This document shows positions 44,799 to 53,421 of a stretch of 64,000 nt of DNA, one piece after another. The position numbers and the translations under genes were made by a program. Position 1 is the first letter of the stretch, and every line of letters starts with the position of its first letter. Source of the DNA: JBHJGP01 sp050331695 (GTDB lineage: Bacteria; Pseudomonadota; Alphaproteobacteria; Geminicoccales; Geminicoccaceae); assembly GCA_050331695.1 (NCBI GenBank), contig JBHJGP010000014.1, positions 62,001-126,000 of the forward strand. The letters are read 5' to 3'. The notes under the pieces are model-generated. The model did no database searches and was not told the DNA's origin. It saw only the letters and a list, made by a program, of their open reading frames with translations.

Positions 44799-46427
44799 TC
44801 AAAGCTTTCTGGCCTGCTCGCGAAGCAGGAATTTTTGAATTTTTCCGGTCGCTGTCTTCGGCAACGAGCCGAATATGACCGTTTTCGGAGCCTTGAAATG
44901 GGCCAGCCGCTCGCGGCAAAAAGCGATGATCTCGTCGGCCGTCGTGTTGCCCGCGGCCGGTTTCAGCGTCACGAAGGCGCAAGGCGTTTCACCCCACCTG
45001 GCGTCCGGCCTGGCGACGACCGCGGCCTCGATCACAGCCGGATGGCGATAGAGGGCTTCTTCCACCTCCAGGGATGAAATGTTCTCGCCGCCGGAAATGA
45101 TCACGTCCTTGGAGCGATCCTTGACCTCGGCATAGCCGTCGCCGTGCCAGACCGCCAGATCGCCGGTCCGGTACCACTCGCCGCTGAAAGCGGCCTCCGT
45201 TGCCTCCGGATTCTTGAGGTAACCGCGCATCACAGTGTTGCCGCGCAGCATGATCTCGCCCATCTCAAGGCCGTTCTTGGCAACGGGTGCGGCGGTCGCC
45301 GGGTCGGCCACCTGCATCTCCGCCATCGTCGGATAGCGCACGCCCTGCCGAGCCATCTCTGAAGCCCGCTCGGTCATCGCCATCTCCTGCCAGCGGGGCT
45401 GCCAGGCGGCGACGGTTGCGGGTCCATAGGTTTCGGTGAGCCCGTAGAGATGAACGATCTCGAAGCCCATCTCCTCCATCGCTTCGATGACGGCACTCGG
45501 CGGCGCGGCGCCGCCGGTCGCCATGCGAACCGCGTGGCTCCATTCCGCCCGCTCGTTCGGATCGCTGTGGATCAACATCGAGAGAACGATCGGCGCGCCG
45601 CAGAGATGGCTGACGCGATGCTCGGCGATGGCCCGGAAAACGGCCGCGGGTTCCAGCTTGCGCAAGCAGACATGGGTGCCACCGACCGCCGTCACGCCCC
45701 AGGTGTAGGTCCAGCCATTGCAATGGAACATGGGCAGTGTCCAGAGATAGACGCTGCGTGGGTCGAGGCCGAGAACGAGCGCATTGCCGAGCGCGTTTAG
45801 ATAAGCGCCTCGGTGATGATAGACCGCACCCTTCGGATTGCCGGTGGTGCCCGAAGTGTAGCAGAGAGAAATCGCCCGCCATTCATCGTCCGGCAGACTG
45901 ATCGGTCGGTTCGGATTGCCGCTCTGGAGCAAAGCTTCATAGGTCAGTGAGCCCAAGAGATCACCGCTCTGGTCCAGCGGGTCGTCGATATCGATCACCT
46001 CGATCGGACGTTTGGCTTGGACCAGCGCTTCGGCGACGACGTCCGAAAAGCAGCGATCGGCGATCAGGATCTTGGTTTCGGCGTGATCCAGGATCAGGGC
46101 GATGGTTCGGGCATCCAGCCGTATGGTGAGCGCGTTCAAGACCGCACCGGTCATCGGTACGCCGTAGTGAGCCTCCAAGAGCGCCGGCACGTTGGGCGCC
46201 ATGATGCTCACCGTATCGCCTTGGCCGATGCCCCTCGCCTCGAGCGCGCTCGCGAGCCGTCGGCACCGGGCGCCGAACTGTCGATAGGTGAAATGATCAT
46301 CGCCATGGATCATGGCGGTTTTGTCGGCGTACGCCTCCTCGGCCCAGGCGAGCAGGTTCAACGGCGAAAGGGGCTGATAGTTGGCGGGCCGCTTGTCGAG
46401 GCCCTGCTCGAAGATGTTTTTCGTCAG
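44799..46427 (-). CDS. Acyl-CoA synthetase (AMP-binding), probable CTG start
   Basis: About 542 residues. The AMP-forming ligase motifs are present: YTSGTTGNPKG (about 188-198), HLYGLTETYGP, YRTGDLAVWHGDGYAEVKDRSKDVI and the C-terminal lysine in TATGKIQK. The conserved N-terminus of the family (TKNIFEQGLDKRPANYQPLSP) is encoded upstream of the first ATG/GTG/TTG candidate. In frame with it only a CTG at 46427 has a good ribosome-binding site (GGAGG at 46437-46441). The next usual start, TTG at 46361, would cut 22 conserved residues. The gene follows the MTHFR gene by 84 bp. It activates a carboxylic acid to its CoA ester; the substrate is unknown. Confidence 0.88.
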   Translation of the reverse strand: MTKNIFEQGLDKRPANYQPLSPLNLLAWAEEAYADKTAMIHGDDHFTYRQFGARCRRLASALEARGIGQGDTVSIMAPNVPALLEAHYGVPMTGAVLNALTIRLDARTIALILDHAETKILIADRCFSDVVAEALVQAKRPIEVIDIDDPLDQSGDLLGSLTYEALLQSGNPNRPISLPDDEWRAISLCYTSGTTGNPKGAVYHHRGAYLNALGNALVLGLDPRSVYLWTLPMFHCNGWTYTWGVTAVGGTHVCLRKLEPAAVFRAIAEHRVSHLCGAPIVLSMLIHSDPNERAEWSHAVRMATGGAAPPSAVIEAMEEMGFEIVHLYGLTETYGPATVAAWQPRWQEMAMTERASEMARQGVRYPTMAEMQVADPATAAPVAKNGLEMGEIMLRGNTVMRGYLKNPEATEAAFSGEWYRTGDLAVWHGDGYAEVKDRSKDVIISGGENISSLEVEEALYRHPAVIEAAVVARPDARWGETPCAFVTLKPAAGNTTADEIIAFCRERLAHFKAPKTVIFGSLPKTATGKIQKFLLREQARKL

Positions 46428-46511
46428 TGTCCCAATCCTCCCCGGACCCCGCCACTCCCTGGATCGCCGGTTGTTTCCCGGATCGCCGTTTCGGGCGGAC
46501 CGCCGGCCGGA

Positions 46512-47591
46512 TCAGCCCGCGTCGATGAGGCTTCTTTGCCGGGCTTCGGCGATCACCGAATGCGGCGAGCGGCCTTTCAGGACACCGCTTTCGGCGATGA
46601 TCTCCGCGACCCGTTCCTCCTGGCGATAGGCCATCACATGGATGCCGGCAACCCCGCCCATGTCCTGGATCTCCTGGATCAGCTCGACGCAGAGCTTCTT
46701 GCCTTCTTCGCGCTGGTTGGCGGCTCCCGCCAGGCGATCGACGATGCGGTCCGGAATATGGACCCCCGGCACGTTGCTTCGGATCCAGAGGGCGGCTTTC
46801 GCCGAAGCCAGGGGGCCGACACCGACCAGGATGAAACACTCCCGATCAAGACCCAAATCGCGCACCCGAGCCATGAAGGTCCGCAGGCGATCGATGTCGT
46901 AGCAATATTGGGTTTGGATGAACTGAGCGCCGGCCCGGATCTTTTTCTGCAGGCGAATCGGGCGGAAATCATATGGTGGTGCGAACGGGTTCTCGGCCGC
47001 ACCGATGAACAGTCTTGGGGTGACCGAGAGCGGCCGTCCGGAGAGAAACCGCCCTTCGTCCCGCAGATGCTTGACCACGCCGACAAGTTGAACGCTATCG
47101 AGATCGAACACCGGCTTGGCGCCCGGCTGATCGCCGCACTGTACGCCGTCGCCGGTTAAACAAAGGATATTGGATACGCCCATGGCGGCGGCACCCAGCA
47201 CATCACCCTGGATCGCAATCCTGTTTCGATCACGGCAGCTGATCTGCATGACCGGCGCGTAGCCGATCCGGGTTAGAAGCGAGCAGACACCCACGGACGA
47301 CATGTGACAGTTGGCGCCTGAACCGTCGGTCGCGTTGATCGCATCGACCCAACCGTCGAACACGCGCGCCCGTTCATAAACCTCGTAGGCGTCGGCGCTG
47401 TCCGGTGGTGACAGCTCGGCCGTGACCGCAAATTCGCCGGCCCGCAGTACCCGTTCCAAGCGGCCGTTGGAACTGTAGCCGACGGGTGGTACCGGCGGGA
47501 CACCCGGGTCCAGGGGCCCGAGGTCGATCAGCTCCGGATGGAGCGCACCCTCATTGAGTGGGCCGGTCGGGTATTCGTCCGTGTCGTCCAC
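46512..47591 (-). CDS. Methylenetetrahydrofolate reductase family protein
   Basis: The 359-residue protein has the MTHFR TIM-barrel: TAELSPPDSADAYEVYERA (about 57-75), INATDGSGANCHMSSVG, NILCLTGDGVQCGDQPGAKPVFDLD (about 141-165), FIQTQYCYDI and GIHVMAYRQEERVAEII. It is longer at the N-terminus than E. coli MetF. GTG at 47591 with GAGGA upstream. It follows an MTHFR C-terminal zinc protein by 12 bp. In operons with GcvT-like demethylases such proteins probably run in the oxidative direction, methyl-THF to methylene-THF. Confidence 0.9.
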   Translation of the reverse strand: MDDTDEYPTGPLNEGALHPELIDLGPLDPGVPPVPPVGYSSNGRLERVLRAGEFAVTAELSPPDSADAYEVYERARVFDGWVDAINATDGSGANCHMSSVGVCSLLTRIGYAPVMQISCRDRNRIAIQGDVLGAAAMGVSNILCLTGDGVQCGDQPGAKPVFDLDSVQLVGVVKHLRDEGRFLSGRPLSVTPRLFIGAAENPFAPPYDFRPIRLQKKIRAGAQFIQTQYCYDIDRLRTFMARVRDLGLDRECFILVGVGPLASAKAALWIRSNVPGVHIPDRIVDRLAGAANQREEGKKLCVELIQEIQDMGGVAGIHVMAYRQEERVAEIIAESGVLKGRSPHSVIAEARQRSLIDAG

Positions 47592-47603
47592 GATGATGCG
47601 TCC

Positions 47604-48086
47604 TCAGCCGCCGGATTTCTGCCGCAGCACCCGAAGCCAGGACGAGCGCTGCCAAAGCCTGTGGTCAACCGGGGGCGAAACCTCTTGGATCGTCTCGCCT
47701 TCCCGCATAGGCGCGGCGCCCTCGACCGCGTCCACCCAGACGCATACCATGTCCGGCTTGACCTCGCAGCGGCCATCCATGCGCACGCCGCCGCAGGGAC
47801 CGTTCCGAAGACTCTTCGGACAATTCATAGGACACGACATGCCCGTGGCGCTGAGCGCGCACTGACCGCACATGCGGCAATCGAACAAAAGCCCTTTGGT
47901 TGGCTTCTCAAGAGTTACGGTCACGGCCTCCAGGCGCCGTCCGTCGAAGCGGAGCAGCAACGGTGCGAGGGCCAGAAGAGAGCGTTCGAAGACGTGGTAA
48001 ACATCCTCCAGCAGGCGCGAGCGACGGACCGACCAGCGGCGCAGCGACCAACGCATGGGCGCTTTGGGTGGTGGAACGGCTGTCAC
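47604..48086 (-). CDS. MTHFR C-terminal zinc-cluster protein
   Basis: About 160 residues, the stand-alone MTHFR_C domain. It shows VTLEKPTKGLLFDCRMCGQCALSATGMSCPMNCPKSLRNGPCGG at about 57-100 and CEVKPDMVCVW, with about nine cysteines likely binding metal. This domain occurs fused to or beside MTHFR in anaerobic and methylotrophic one-carbon pathways. I prefer the GTG at 48086, which overlaps the upstream stop as GTGA; a TTG at 48116 and an ATG at 48056 are alternatives. Confidence 0.87.
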   Translation of the reverse strand: MTAVPPPKAPMRWSLRRWSVRRSRLLEDVYHVFERSLLALAPLLLRFDGRRLEAVTVTLEKPTKGLLFDCRMCGQCALSATGMSCPMNCPKSLRNGPCGGVRMDGRCEVKPDMVCVWVDAVEGAAPMREGETIQEVSPPVDHRLWQRSSWLRVLRQKSGG

Positions 48087-49261
48087 GCGGCCTGGGTCAC
48101 GGGCGTGTTCGGACAAAGGCCGCGGGCCAACCGTCTGTCGGGATCAACGAACGGCAAGGCATGCACACTCCCGGTCCGATGACCACCATCAACCGCCACA
48201 CGCAACGCTCGTCCCGGCTCGGATCTGTCCGTCGCCAGCATGGCGAGCGCGATATTGCGCTGGAGGCGCGGTGAGTAAATGGCCGAGGTTACGCGACCGA
48301 CCGGCTGTTCATCGAGATCGACCGGCCAAAAATCGACATTGACCGAGGCCAAGGGCGGGCCGTCGATGACCAGGCCGACCAGGCGTCGTTTCGGACCGGT
48401 CGCCCCCACTTGCTCCAGGGCGTGCCGGCCAACGAAATCGACGTCTTGTTCGAGATCGACCTGTCGGGCGAGACCAAGTTCGAAAGGATTTTCGTCGCGG
48501 CCCATGTCCGCCCCTTGGGAAAGTAGACCGGCCTCGATCCGGCGGATCGGCGACGGCGCGCCCGGGGCGATGCCATGATCGCGGCCCGCCGCCATGATCC
48601 GTTCCCACAAATCACCGCCGAACCGGTGATCGCGAAGGTACAGCTCGTAGCCGAATTCGTTCGACCAGCCGGTGCGAGAAATGATGAGAGGAATGCCGTC
48701 GAGATCGAGGCTGCGAAAGCGGAAGTAGCCCAGATCGTCGAGAACGTTGCCGAACAGGGCTCGGATCACCTCCTTCGATGCCGGTCCTTGGAGTTGCAAC
48801 GGTGACACGTCAGGCTCGGTTATCTCGACGTCCATGTCCCAGCCTTGGGCCAGCCCCTTGGCCCAGAGCAGAATGTCGCTGTCGGCGAGCGACAGCCAGA
48901 AATGGTTATCTTCCAGCCTTAAGGCTACGGGATCGTTGATGACCACGCCCCGGTCATCGGTGATCAGGAGATATTTGCACTGGCCGATCTCGAAGCGATC
49001 GAGATTGCGGGGTGTGAGGCGGCGCAGAAAAGCGAAAGCATCCGGTCCGCTGATCTCAACCTGCCGCTGGACTGCCACATCCCAAAGGCTGGCATGGTGA
49101 ACGAGCGGCCAGTAGTCCTCAACCAGCCCCCGATAGGTGCTCGGCATGTACATATGGTTATATATCGTGAACGCCGTGCAACCCCAGCGAAGAGTGGCCT
49201 CGAAATAGGGCGATTTTCGAATGCGGCTGTTCATTGCCAACAAAGGTTGAGAACCGACCAT
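48083..49261 (-). CDS. GcvT/DmdA-like folate-dependent demethylase
   Basis: About 392 residues, aminomethyltransferase family. Seen are FTIYNHMYMPSTY, ASLWDVAVQRQVEISGPDA, RNLDRFEIGQCKYLLITDDRGVVINDPV, LSLADSDILLWAKG, VSPLQLQGPAS and RRIEAGLLSQGADM. It is closer to DMSP demethylase DmdA than to glycine cleavage GcvT, but TGWSNEFGYELY differs from DmdA's SGWSKQGG, so it is probably another methylated-compound demethylase. The methyl group would go to THF and be oxidised by the next two gene products. Start ATG 49261 (GGAG upstream) is chosen; a TTG at 49333 overlapping the previous stop is possible. Confidence 0.82.
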   Translation of the reverse strand: MVGSQPLLAMNSRIRKSPYFEATLRWGCTAFTIYNHMYMPSTYRGLVEDYWPLVHHASLWDVAVQRQVEISGPDAFAFLRRLTPRNLDRFEIGQCKYLLITDDRGVVINDPVALRLEDNHFWLSLADSDILLWAKGLAQGWDMDVEITEPDVSPLQLQGPASKEVIRALFGNVLDDLGYFRFRSLDLDGIPLIISRTGWSNEFGYELYLRDHRFGGDLWERIMAAGRDHGIAPGAPSPIRRIEAGLLSQGADMGRDENPFELGLARQVDLEQDVDFVGRHALEQVGATGPKRRLVGLVIDGPPLASVNVDFWPVDLDEQPVGRVTSAIYSPRLQRNIALAMLATDRSEPGRALRVAVDGGHRTGSVHALPFVDPDRRLARGLCPNTPVTQAA

Positions 49262-49329
49262 GGCTCCGGACCCCTTCTCGCCAGCCATTCCCTGATTGAC
49301 GCCGCGAGGTAGGGTAGTTGCCGGTACTT

Positions 49330-50691
49330 TCAATGTGCCGAGGCGACCATCCTCTGCCGGTTTGCGTCACCGGGGGCCGCTGCGGCGTTTTTGCGCCCGC
49401 TAAGCTCGGCGTGAGCGACAGCGATGAATAGGATCAGGGGCGTGGCGCCGTAAACGGCATTGAAATAGTTCTGTAAAAGACTGCCGGCGGCGATGTCCGC
49501 GCTCAGCGCCAGGGCGGCCAGACGGACGTGAGGATCCTCATGGCGGCGCGCGACCGCGAGCCCCCGGCCGATGATGACCAGGAGCAGGACGAGAATGAAG
49601 GCCAGGCCCAGCCAACCGCCCTCGGCGAAGAAGCGGACGACCTCATTGTGGGGCCATTCGAGAAGCGTGCCATCCGGCAGCATGGTCCGACCGTCCGCGA
49701 AGGTGTCGCGGATCGCACCGAGACCCAGACCAAAAGGGTGGTCGGTCGCTTGGCCGAGCCAGTGGCCGAGGCTGTGCAGTCGGCCGGAGCTGTAGTCACC
49801 GTCGATGGCGCCGGTCAGCCTCAGCCAGAAACTTTCCGACACGAGCCGCGTGTAGAGCGCGAAGGCGATGGCCGAAGCGCCCAGAGCTGCGAGCAGCGCG
49901 ATGCTGGCTCGAACCGGCTTGCGGCTTTGCATCAAGCCCATGGCGGCGACCAGTGTCAGCGTCATGACGATTGTGCGGGTGCCGGTGAGAAGCGCCAGAC
50001 CAATGGCCACCAGCGCGACGGCGATACCCACAGTCTTGACGGCTAGGCTCGGGCTGGTGATCGACCGGTAGCCGACCAGCAGGAAGCCGAGCGTGCAGAG
50101 ACTGGCATGTTGGACGATCGACCCGGAAACGTCGTAGCGGAGAACACCGCCGAAGCCGCGTGCTCCGCCCGCCACCTGGCCGGTCACTAACAATAGAGCG
50201 GAAATCAGCACGTAGCCGGTCAGCAGGCCCGTGATCAGCCGGGTAAGCCGGGCCGCGTCCAGATTTTCCGCCAGATTGGCGGCGAACAACAGCGCCGCGA
50301 CCGGCAACAGGATCTTGTAGCCCTTAGGCTCCAGACCTCCCTGAAGCATGTCGGCGAAGGCGATGAAGACGAGCAAGATCAAGAGCAGGCCGGGCCCCGC
50401 TTGGTCGCGGCTGGCGATCCTGGGGTGGGCGGTCAATGCCGCCATCAGCAGAGCCGCGAAAACGCATGTGAAGACGACCATCCGGACCTCTCCGAGGCCC
50501 AGGCCGCTGGCGACCGACGAGGAGAGGAAGGTGAAAGCGAAACACAAAACGAACAGGGGCCTTAGCGTCATTCGCGCCAATCCAGCGGCAAGCGGGTGCG
50601 CTTGCTGAGACCTGAGCTGGGCGCTCGTCCGCGGAGACCCGAGGCCGAGACCCCCGCCTGGCCGAGACCGATAAGTGTTTGCATTGACCAA
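49330..50691 (-). CDS. O-antigen ligase / Wzy-like membrane protein
   Basis: The 453-residue protein has about ten or more membrane helices. A large periplasmic loop holds the Wzy_C signature: SSGRLHSLGHWLGQATDHPFGLGLG (about 304-328) and WPHNEVVRFFAEGGWLGL (about 348-365) with the conserved His. The family joins or polymerises glycans on undecaprenyl lipid. The TTG at 50691 is the farthest start and its ribosome-binding site is weak, so the true N-terminus is uncertain. It is divergent from a nucleotidyltransferase and PssD/PssE genes, suggesting a shared exopolysaccharide role. Confidence 0.83.
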   Translation of the reverse strand: MVNANTYRSRPGGGLGLGSPRTSAQLRSQQAHPLAAGLARMTLRPLFVLCFAFTFLSSSVASGLGLGEVRMVVFTCVFAALLMAALTAHPRIASRDQAGPGLLLILLVFIAFADMLQGGLEPKGYKILLPVAALLFAANLAENLDAARLTRLITGLLTGYVLISALLLVTGQVAGGARGFGGVLRYDVSGSIVQHASLCTLGFLLVGYRSITSPSLAVKTVGIAVALVAIGLALLTGTRTIVMTLTLVAAMGLMQSRKPVRASIALLAALGASAIAFALYTRLVSESFWLRLTGAIDGDYSSGRLHSLGHWLGQATDHPFGLGLGAIRDTFADGRTMLPDGTLLEWPHNEVVRFFAEGGWLGLAFILVLLLVIIGRGLAVARRHEDPHVRLAALALSADIAAGSLLQNYFNAVYGATPLILFIAVAHAELSGRKNAAAAPGDANRQRMVASAH

Positions 50692-50740
50692 GCGATACGT
50701 ATATCAACCTATACGGGAATACACAGGCATGTAATCGACT

Positions 50741-51433
50741 ATGGCGATAATTTCGATCAAAGAAAAGCGTTTCTCTTGGGCGCCGCAAGTGCCCTGGATG
50801 AACAGCTTACTTCAGCAATGCCCAACGATCTTGGCCATCAACTTCGTCGCCCAGGGCATGCGGGGTATGGGGTTCAAGGAGTTGGCCTTCCGGCTCCTGC
50901 TGCAGATCCTCGTGAGCGTGATCATCGGCTTGCTCGCGGTGCCAGTGCTTGATCGCGTTGACGCAGTGAGCCTGGCTATCGTCGGCGGTCATCTGTTCAG
51001 TTTTCTGGCCAACGGCCAGTTCTGGGTCTGCTGTCGCTACTGCGCGCTCTACCGGCGCTCGCCCGACACATTGTTGGCCTTCACCGATCGGATCGCCGGT
51101 AAGCTGCAGGCGAAGATCTGGCTGAGGGAAGCGTTGATCCTCGGCTCGCTGGGCGATGGCAGGCTCGCCCCGGGGCCACGCTCCGACATCGATCTCCGCC
51201 TCGTGATCCCGCCCGGTTTCGACGCTTGGCTCAAGACCAATCTGCTTCTGCTGAGCCTCAGAATTCGGGCGATGATCGAGGGAATGCCCCTGGATCTCTA
51301 CGCCTATGACAGCGTCGACGACCTGAAGCGCTTTCGCGCCGACGAGGCCTGGCTGATCATTCAAGACCGGGATCTGGCGCTCGCCGCCCGCTTTCCAGGC
51401 AGGCTCATGGTTCATTTGGAGCGGCATCGGTGA
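50741..51433 (+). CDS. Membrane-anchored nucleotidyltransferase-domain protein
   Basis: The 230-residue protein has two likely membrane helices (about 50-68 and 78-95), then a nucleotidyltransferase core with ILGSLGDGRLAPGPRSDIDLRLVIP (about 131-155), i.e. the GS motif and DxD metal site. A C-terminal PLDLYAYDSVDDLKRF supports the third acidic residue. It overlaps the Alg14-like gene by GTGA, so it is made with the two-part glycosyltransferase. Its reaction is unknown; it may nucleotidylate or activate a sugar or lipid in polysaccharide assembly. Confidence 0.75.
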   Translation: MAIISIKEKRFSWAPQVPWMNSLLQQCPTILAINFVAQGMRGMGFKELAFRLLLQILVSVIIGLLAVPVLDRVDAVSLAIVGGHLFSFLANGQFWVCCRYCALYRRSPDTLLAFTDRIAGKLQAKIWLREALILGSLGDGRLAPGPRSDIDLRLVIPPGFDAWLKTNLLLLSLRIRAMIEGMPLDLYAYDSVDDLKRFRADEAWLIIQDRDLALAARFPGRLMVHLERHR

Positions 51434-51906
51434 CCGACGCGTTGCCGGAGCAAATCGAGACGCGGCGGACCTGCTGGGCCTACTCGCCCGGCGGTCATCT
51501 CTCGGAGCTCATCCGAGCGACCATCGGGATCCGCTTCACAAATCGTTTCCACGTAACTTTCACCACGGACCGCCCTTCGCACTTTCCGAACGAAACCCAC
51601 TACATGCTGTGCCATCCCAGGCGGCGCTTCGCCCGGACGATGGTGAACGCCCTGCAGGCGTTGTGGGTCCTTTGCCGCGAACGGCCACAATTGATCCTGT
51701 CGACCGGCGCCGATGTGGCCGTGCCGATCCTGCTGCTCGGCCGGCTGATGGGTGCCAAGGTGATCTTCATCGAAACTGGCGGCTCGATCGCGCCTTCGCT
51801 CAGCGGCCGGCTCATCTATCCGTTCGCCCATCTTTTCATCGTCCAGTGGCCGGAGCAGCAGCTTTGCTATCCGAAGGCGATCCTCGCGGAGGCACCCCTA
51901 TTCTGA
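51430..51906 (+). CDS. PssD/CpsF/Alg14-like glycosyltransferase subunit
   Basis: The 158-residue protein begins with a Rossmann-type segment YSPGGHLSELI, followed by a hydrophobic ALQALWVLCRERPQLILSTGADVAVPILLLGRLMGAKVIFIETGG (about 73-118) and a WPEQQLCYPKA tail. This is the membrane-anchoring subunit of a two-part glycosyltransferase (Alg14/PssD). It starts with GTG, overlapping the previous gene (GTGA), and overlaps the next one. It recruits the catalytic Alg13-like partner to the membrane. Confidence 0.88.
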   Translation: MTDALPEQIETRRTCWAYSPGGHLSELIRATIGIRFTNRFHVTFTTDRPSHFPNETHYMLCHPRRRFARTMVNALQALWVLCRERPQLILSTGADVAVPILLLGRLMGAKVIFIETGGSIAPSLSGRLIYPFAHLFIVQWPEQQLCYPKAILAEAPLF

Positions 51907-52409
51907 TCTTCGCCAGCGTCGGCACCTTTCACGCCGGGTTCGACGACCTGGTGGCATCGCTCGACGTCGCGGCGAGCCGTCTGCGCCTTCGGGGCCTCGC
52001 CCAGATCGGCCATTCGCGGGTAATACCGCGTCATTTGAACCATGTCCGCTTCCTCGATCAGGAGGCCATGCAGGCGGCGATCGCATCCGCTGACATCATC
52101 GTTTGTCACGGCGGCATGGGCATTGTCGGCGAGGCATTACGCGCCGGAAAAAGGATCGTCGCCGTGCCTCGAACCGGACCGACCAGCGCCGGCAATCCGG
52201 CGAACGACCAGCGGGCGTTTCTCGAGAGGGTGGCGACACGTTTTGCCATCCAGGTCGCGGAGACACCGGCCGAGATCGAGCGTGGGCTTTCGCATCTTTT
52301 GGATCAGCCGCCGTCGGTCATGTCGGCGCCGGTTCTGGCGGTCAGTAATGTTCCGAGGCTGATCGGCTCATTTCTCGCTTCGTCCGCGGAACCGATCATG
52401 CGAATTTGA
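51903..52409 (+). CDS. PssE/CpsG/Alg13-like glycosyltransferase subunit, probable CTG start
   Basis: The 168-residue protein matches the GT28 C-terminal domain: IFASVGTFHAGFDDLV, ADIIVCHGGMGIVGEALRAGKRIVAVPR (about 65-92) and NDQRAFLERVA. It is the catalytic partner of the gene before it. No ATG, GTG or TTG lies at the family N-terminus. A CTG at 51903 overlaps the previous stop as CTGA, gives MIFASVGT as in relatives, and has GGAGG at 51888-51892. An ATT at 51900 is the other choice. Longer frames upstream lie inside the Alg14-like gene. Confidence 0.86.
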   Translation: MIFASVGTFHAGFDDLVASLDVAASRLRLRGLAQIGHSRVIPRHLNHVRFLDQEAMQAAIASADIIVCHGGMGIVGEALRAGKRIVAVPRTGPTSAGNPANDQRAFLERVATRFAIQVAETPAEIERGLSHLLDQPPSVMSAPVLAVSNVPRLIGSFLASSAEPIMRI

Positions 52410-52446
52410 AGTTTCTCGCCTAGCGCTTCAACATACTCATGGACGC

Positions 52447-53421
52447 ATGACTGGATTGCCCATCGCTACAGTTGTGAAGGCAGCGGCGTTTTTGCTGTTG
52501 GGATCACTCGGCAGTGCCTGCGCCATCGGCCCCGGCGGCCAGTGCCAGCGGGCCGGCGGCACCTTCATCGACCAGCGCTGTGATCTGGGTCAGGCCAGCG
52601 ACACCCAGCTGGCGCGGGCGGGTCTGATCAAGCGCGACGGCGACGGCCGCGTCTACCGGGTGGAAACCCGCTACGCGCTGATCGTACCGGAAGCGCCGCG
52701 TCTGGAGGCCGAGATGCGGGCGATCGCCATCCAGACCCGGGCGGAGCTAGGCCTTTACGATATTGATCTGTCGGCCAATCCGTCTGGTCCCAGGCCCTGG
52801 ACGCTGCAAACCCGGTTCGAGGTCGCGGCCGTCGCCGGGCCGCTGGTCAGCCTGATCGGGCAGTCGGTCTATTTCACTGGCGGCGCCCACTCCAACCGCC
52901 ACTGGTCGACCCGTCTCTACGACCGGGCCCGGGATCGGCTGATCCAGGTCGCCGATCTCTTTGTCCGGCCGGAAACGACGCTTCCCCAGATCGCCGATGT
53001 GGTTCGCGGTGAGCTGGTCGAGCAGAAGGTCCAGCGCGGCTATCCGGCGACCGAGGCCCGGACCGACCGCTGGCTCGCCGAGGGGACCGATCCCAACAAA
53101 GGCGGCCTGTCCTTCGTCACCCTGGAACCGTCGGAGGACCGGCCGGGCCGCGTTGACGGGCTCCGGTTCTGGTTCGCGCCCTACCATGTCGGCCCGTTCG
53201 TCGACGGCGATTTCAGCGTGTTCGTGCCTGCGGCCATGTTCCGGAACGATCTGAAACCTGCCTATCGGCCTCTGTTCGTGGATCGGCCGGCGGATGTCGG
53301 CTCCGCTTCAGAGGGCGAGGACCTTCAGTCGCCGACCAGCAACAAATCCTCTGGATGGACGCCGATTTCGCAACCGTCGCCGGGTTTCGGATCGCTCGCA
53401 CGGACCCGCTCGGCATTGTAG
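52447..53421 (+). CDS. DUF3298-domain lipoprotein
   Basis: The 324-residue protein has a lipoprotein-type signal (LGSLGSAC, cysteine about 25) and a DUF3298/RsiV-like domain at about 70-280, with VSLIGQSVYFTGGAHSNRHW and LRFWFAPYHVGPFVDGDFSVFVP. The RsiV relatives bind lysozyme; others are of unknown role. The last 32 residues run antisense over the 3' end of potA and are Ser/Pro-rich, unlike a domain, so the stop may have shifted outward. ATG at 52447. Confidence 0.8.
   Translation: MTGLPIATVVKAAAFLLLGSLGSACAIGPGGQCQRAGGTFIDQRCDLGQASDTQLARAGLIKRDGDGRVYRVETRYALIVPEAPRLEAEMRAIAIQTRAELGLYDIDLSANPSGPRPWTLQTRFEVAAVAGPLVSLIGQSVYFTGGAHSNRHWSTRLYDRARDRLIQVADLFVRPETTLPQIADVVRGELVEQKVQRGYPATEARTDRWLAEGTDPNKGGLSFVTLEPSEDRPGRVDGLRFWFAPYHVGPFVDGDFSVFVPAAMFRNDLKPAYRPLFVDRPADVGSASEGEDLQSPTSNKSSGWTPISQPSPGFGSLARTRSAL

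Noticed and set aside
48083..49261. Naming the GcvT-like gene dmdA and the ligase dmdB
   Set aside because: Operon logic fits, but the demethylase's substrate segment differs from DmdA and the ligase resembles another acyl-CoA synthetase branch, so I give no gene symbols.
51609..51902. Upstream extension of the PssE frame
   Set aside because: It is the shadow of the Alg14-like gene and lacks similarity; the family N-terminus begins at 51903.
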